The translations under genes were made by a program, and so were the position numbers. A stretch of 8,682 nt of DNA from Burkholderiaceae bacterium (lineage in GTDB: Bacteria; Pseudomonadota; Gammaproteobacteria; Burkholderiales; Burkholderiaceae): NCBI GenBank assembly GCA_023253905.1, contig JALREG010000305.1:1-8682 (forward strand). The letters are read 5' to 3'. Shown piece by piece: positions 7,947-8,682 of this stretch (positions are counted from its first letter, which is position 1; each line of letters starts with the position of its first letter). The notes under the pieces were generated by a model. The model was not told where the DNA came from. It did not search any database and saw only the letters and a list, made by a program, of their open reading frames with translations.

Positions 7947-7952
7947 TCGTCC

Positions 7953-7956
7953 GGAG
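7953..7956 (+). promoter_or_regulatory. Ribosome binding site for the small HupE/UreJ-like gene
   Basis: GGAG lies 9 nt before ATG 7966 and 3 nt before an in-frame ATG at 7960. It supports translation of the small gene from 7966 and argues that this open frame is a real gene. Confidence 0.55.
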
Positions 7957-7965
7957 AAAATGCCC

Positions 7966-8217
7966 ATGTTCACACGCCTTGCCCCGATCGCCGTCTCGCT
8001 GCGTCCCCGCGCGCTCGGCCTGATATTCGCCGCGCTCCCCGCCATCGCGTCTGCCCATCCGGGCCACCACGGCGCCGACTGGCTGCAGGCCGTCATGCAC
8101 CTGCTGTCTGAACCCGATCACCTGGCGGCAGGCGCCCTGGCTTTGGCGCTAGGCCTCTGGGGCATTCGTGCGCTGGTGAGCCGCCGTACCGCCCGGGCTT
8201 CAACAAGCGACCGCTGA
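7966..8217 (+). CDS. Small secreted/membrane protein with HupE/UreJ-like features
   Basis: An 83-residue protein, probably the last gene of the urease operon, starting 19 nt after ureG. Residues 1-30 look like a signal peptide: basic n-region, hydrophobic core GLIFAALPAIASA, and an AxA-type cleavage site just before HPGHHG. The mature N-terminus HPGHHG resembles the start of mature HupE/UreJ nickel permeases (AHPGH). MHLLSEPDHLA (44-54) keeps the spacing of the HupE motif HPLxGxDHLLA, with H45, D51 and H52 aligned, but lacks its proline and glycine. One transmembrane stretch (about 54-71) follows, then VSRRTAR, predicting an outside N-terminus and cytoplasmic tail. HupE/UreJ proteins have several spans and about 190 residues, so this would be a minimal relative or convergent. 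A role in periplasmic nickel handling is inference from histidines and context. ATG 7966 is chosen over 7960 on ribosome binding site spacing. Confidence 0.7.
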   Translation: MFTRLAPIAVSLRPRALGLIFAALPAIASAHPGHHGADWLQAVMHLLSEPDHLAAGALALALGLWGIRALVSRRTARASTSDR

Positions 8218-8253
8218 GCGCGCGTCTTGCGATCACCCGCCACGCAGGCGAAA

Positions 8254-8280
8254 AAAAGCCCGCGGTGAGCGCGGGCTTTT
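8254..8280. terminator. Bidirectional hairpin terminator between the converging units
   Basis: Perfect 11-bp inverted repeat AAAAGCCCGCG / CGCGGGCTTTT (8254-8264 and 8270-8280) around a 5-nt loop. On the plus strand it ends in four T and would close the urt-ure operon 37 nt after the last gene. On the minus strand the complement of the A-run at 8251-8257 gives seven T, making it the stronger direction, and it would close the tctA-like gene. The flanks (8218-8253 and 8281-8318) show nothing else I recognise. Confidence 0.88.
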
Positions 8281-8318
8281 AGTCAGGCGGTCTGTGCCGC
8301 CTGCGGCGGTGAACGTCG

Positions 8319-8682
8319 CTACTTTTCTTCCTCGGCGAATGCCTGTTCGCGCTTCTTAGCCACCGAGGGTAAAAACACAATGACGAGGAGTACCGCGGCA
8401 ATGGCCAGCATGGTGGCTGACAGAGGCCGTGTGATGAATACCATGGGATCGCCCCGAGAGATCGTCATGGCCCGTCGCAGGTATTCCTCCATCAGTTTGC
8501 CCAGCACGAAGCCAAGCAGCAGTGGCGCTGGCTCGCAGTTCAACTTCACACACACGTAGCCCAGGATCGCAAACGGGATCGTCATGTAAATGTCGAACAC
8601 CGAATTATTGAGCGAGTAGGCTCCGATACAGCAGAACATCAGAATGGCGGGATACAGGATTCGGTAGGGGATCGTGAGGAGT
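8319..8682 (-). CDS. tctA: Tripartite tricarboxylate transporter permease TctA, C-terminal part (cut by window)
   Basis: C-terminal 120 residues of the large membrane subunit of a TTT-family carboxylate transporter; its binding protein TctC and small subunit TctB are expected further right or elsewhere. The frame is open from the window edge, and reading upstream of the first methionine gives LLTIPYRILYPAIL, so the gene continues beyond 8682. Visible family landmarks are FCCIGAYSLNNSVFD, LNCEPAPLLLGFVLGKLMEE, LRRAMTISRGDP and ITRPLSA, then a final hydrophobic span (AIAAVLLVIVFLP) and a charged tail ending EEEK. The stop is TAG at 8321-8319. It converges on the urease operon across a shared terminator and so belongs to a separate unit. 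The substrate cannot be told from this part; TctA of Salmonella carries citrate and tricarballylate, but many relatives differ. Confidence 0.93.
   Translation of the reverse strand, partial: LLTIPYRILYPAILMFCCIGAYSLNNSVFDIYMTIPFAILGYVCVKLNCEPAPLLLGFVLGKLMEEYLRRAMTISRGDPMVFITRPLSATMLAIAAVLLVIVFLPSVAKKREQAFAEEEK

Overview
This GC-rich window carries a nearly complete proteobacterial urea-uptake and urea-hydrolysis locus. The gene content suggests a beta- or gammaproteobacterium: a Urt urea ABC transporter, a ureDABCEFG cluster with separate gamma, beta and alpha subunit genes, and an adjacent TctA-type tripartite tricarboxylate transporter gene. I would not go below class level from the sequence alone.

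Layout. Positions 1-2525 hold the 3' part of urtC (permease, cut by the window edge), urtD and urtE (the two ATPases). Positions 2567-5932 hold ureD, ureA, ureB and ureC. Positions 5945-7946 hold ureE, ureF and ureG. A small secreted or membrane protein with HupE/UreJ-like features follows at 7966-8217. All of these read left to right. The gaps are short (2 to 69 nt) and there are two ATGA stop/start overlaps (urtC-urtD and ureB-ureC), so this looks like one transcription unit whose start (urtA, urtB and promoter) lies left of the window. An 11-bp hairpin terminator at 8254-8280 closes it. On the far side, the C-terminal end of a tctA-like gene converges on the minus strand and runs off the right edge.

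How it works together. Urt proteins import scavenged urea at the cost of ATP. UreABC hydrolyses urea to ammonia and carbamate/CO2. UreE delivers nickel, and the UreD-UreF-UreG GTPase complex builds the carbamylated-lysine dinickel site in UreC. Every nickel ligand and catalytic residue expected in UreC is present, and UreG has its GTPase and CPH nickel motifs, so the system looks functional.

Novelty. Most of the window is well-known biology. The points worth a second look are the 83-residue HupE/UreJ-like protein after ureG, the long histidine tail of UreE, a strong hairpin in the ureD-ureA gap, and a 13-codon mini-ORF that overlaps the start of urtE, which has no visible ribosome binding site. 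I see no RNA genes, mobile elements, CRISPR arrays or novel defence-like systems.
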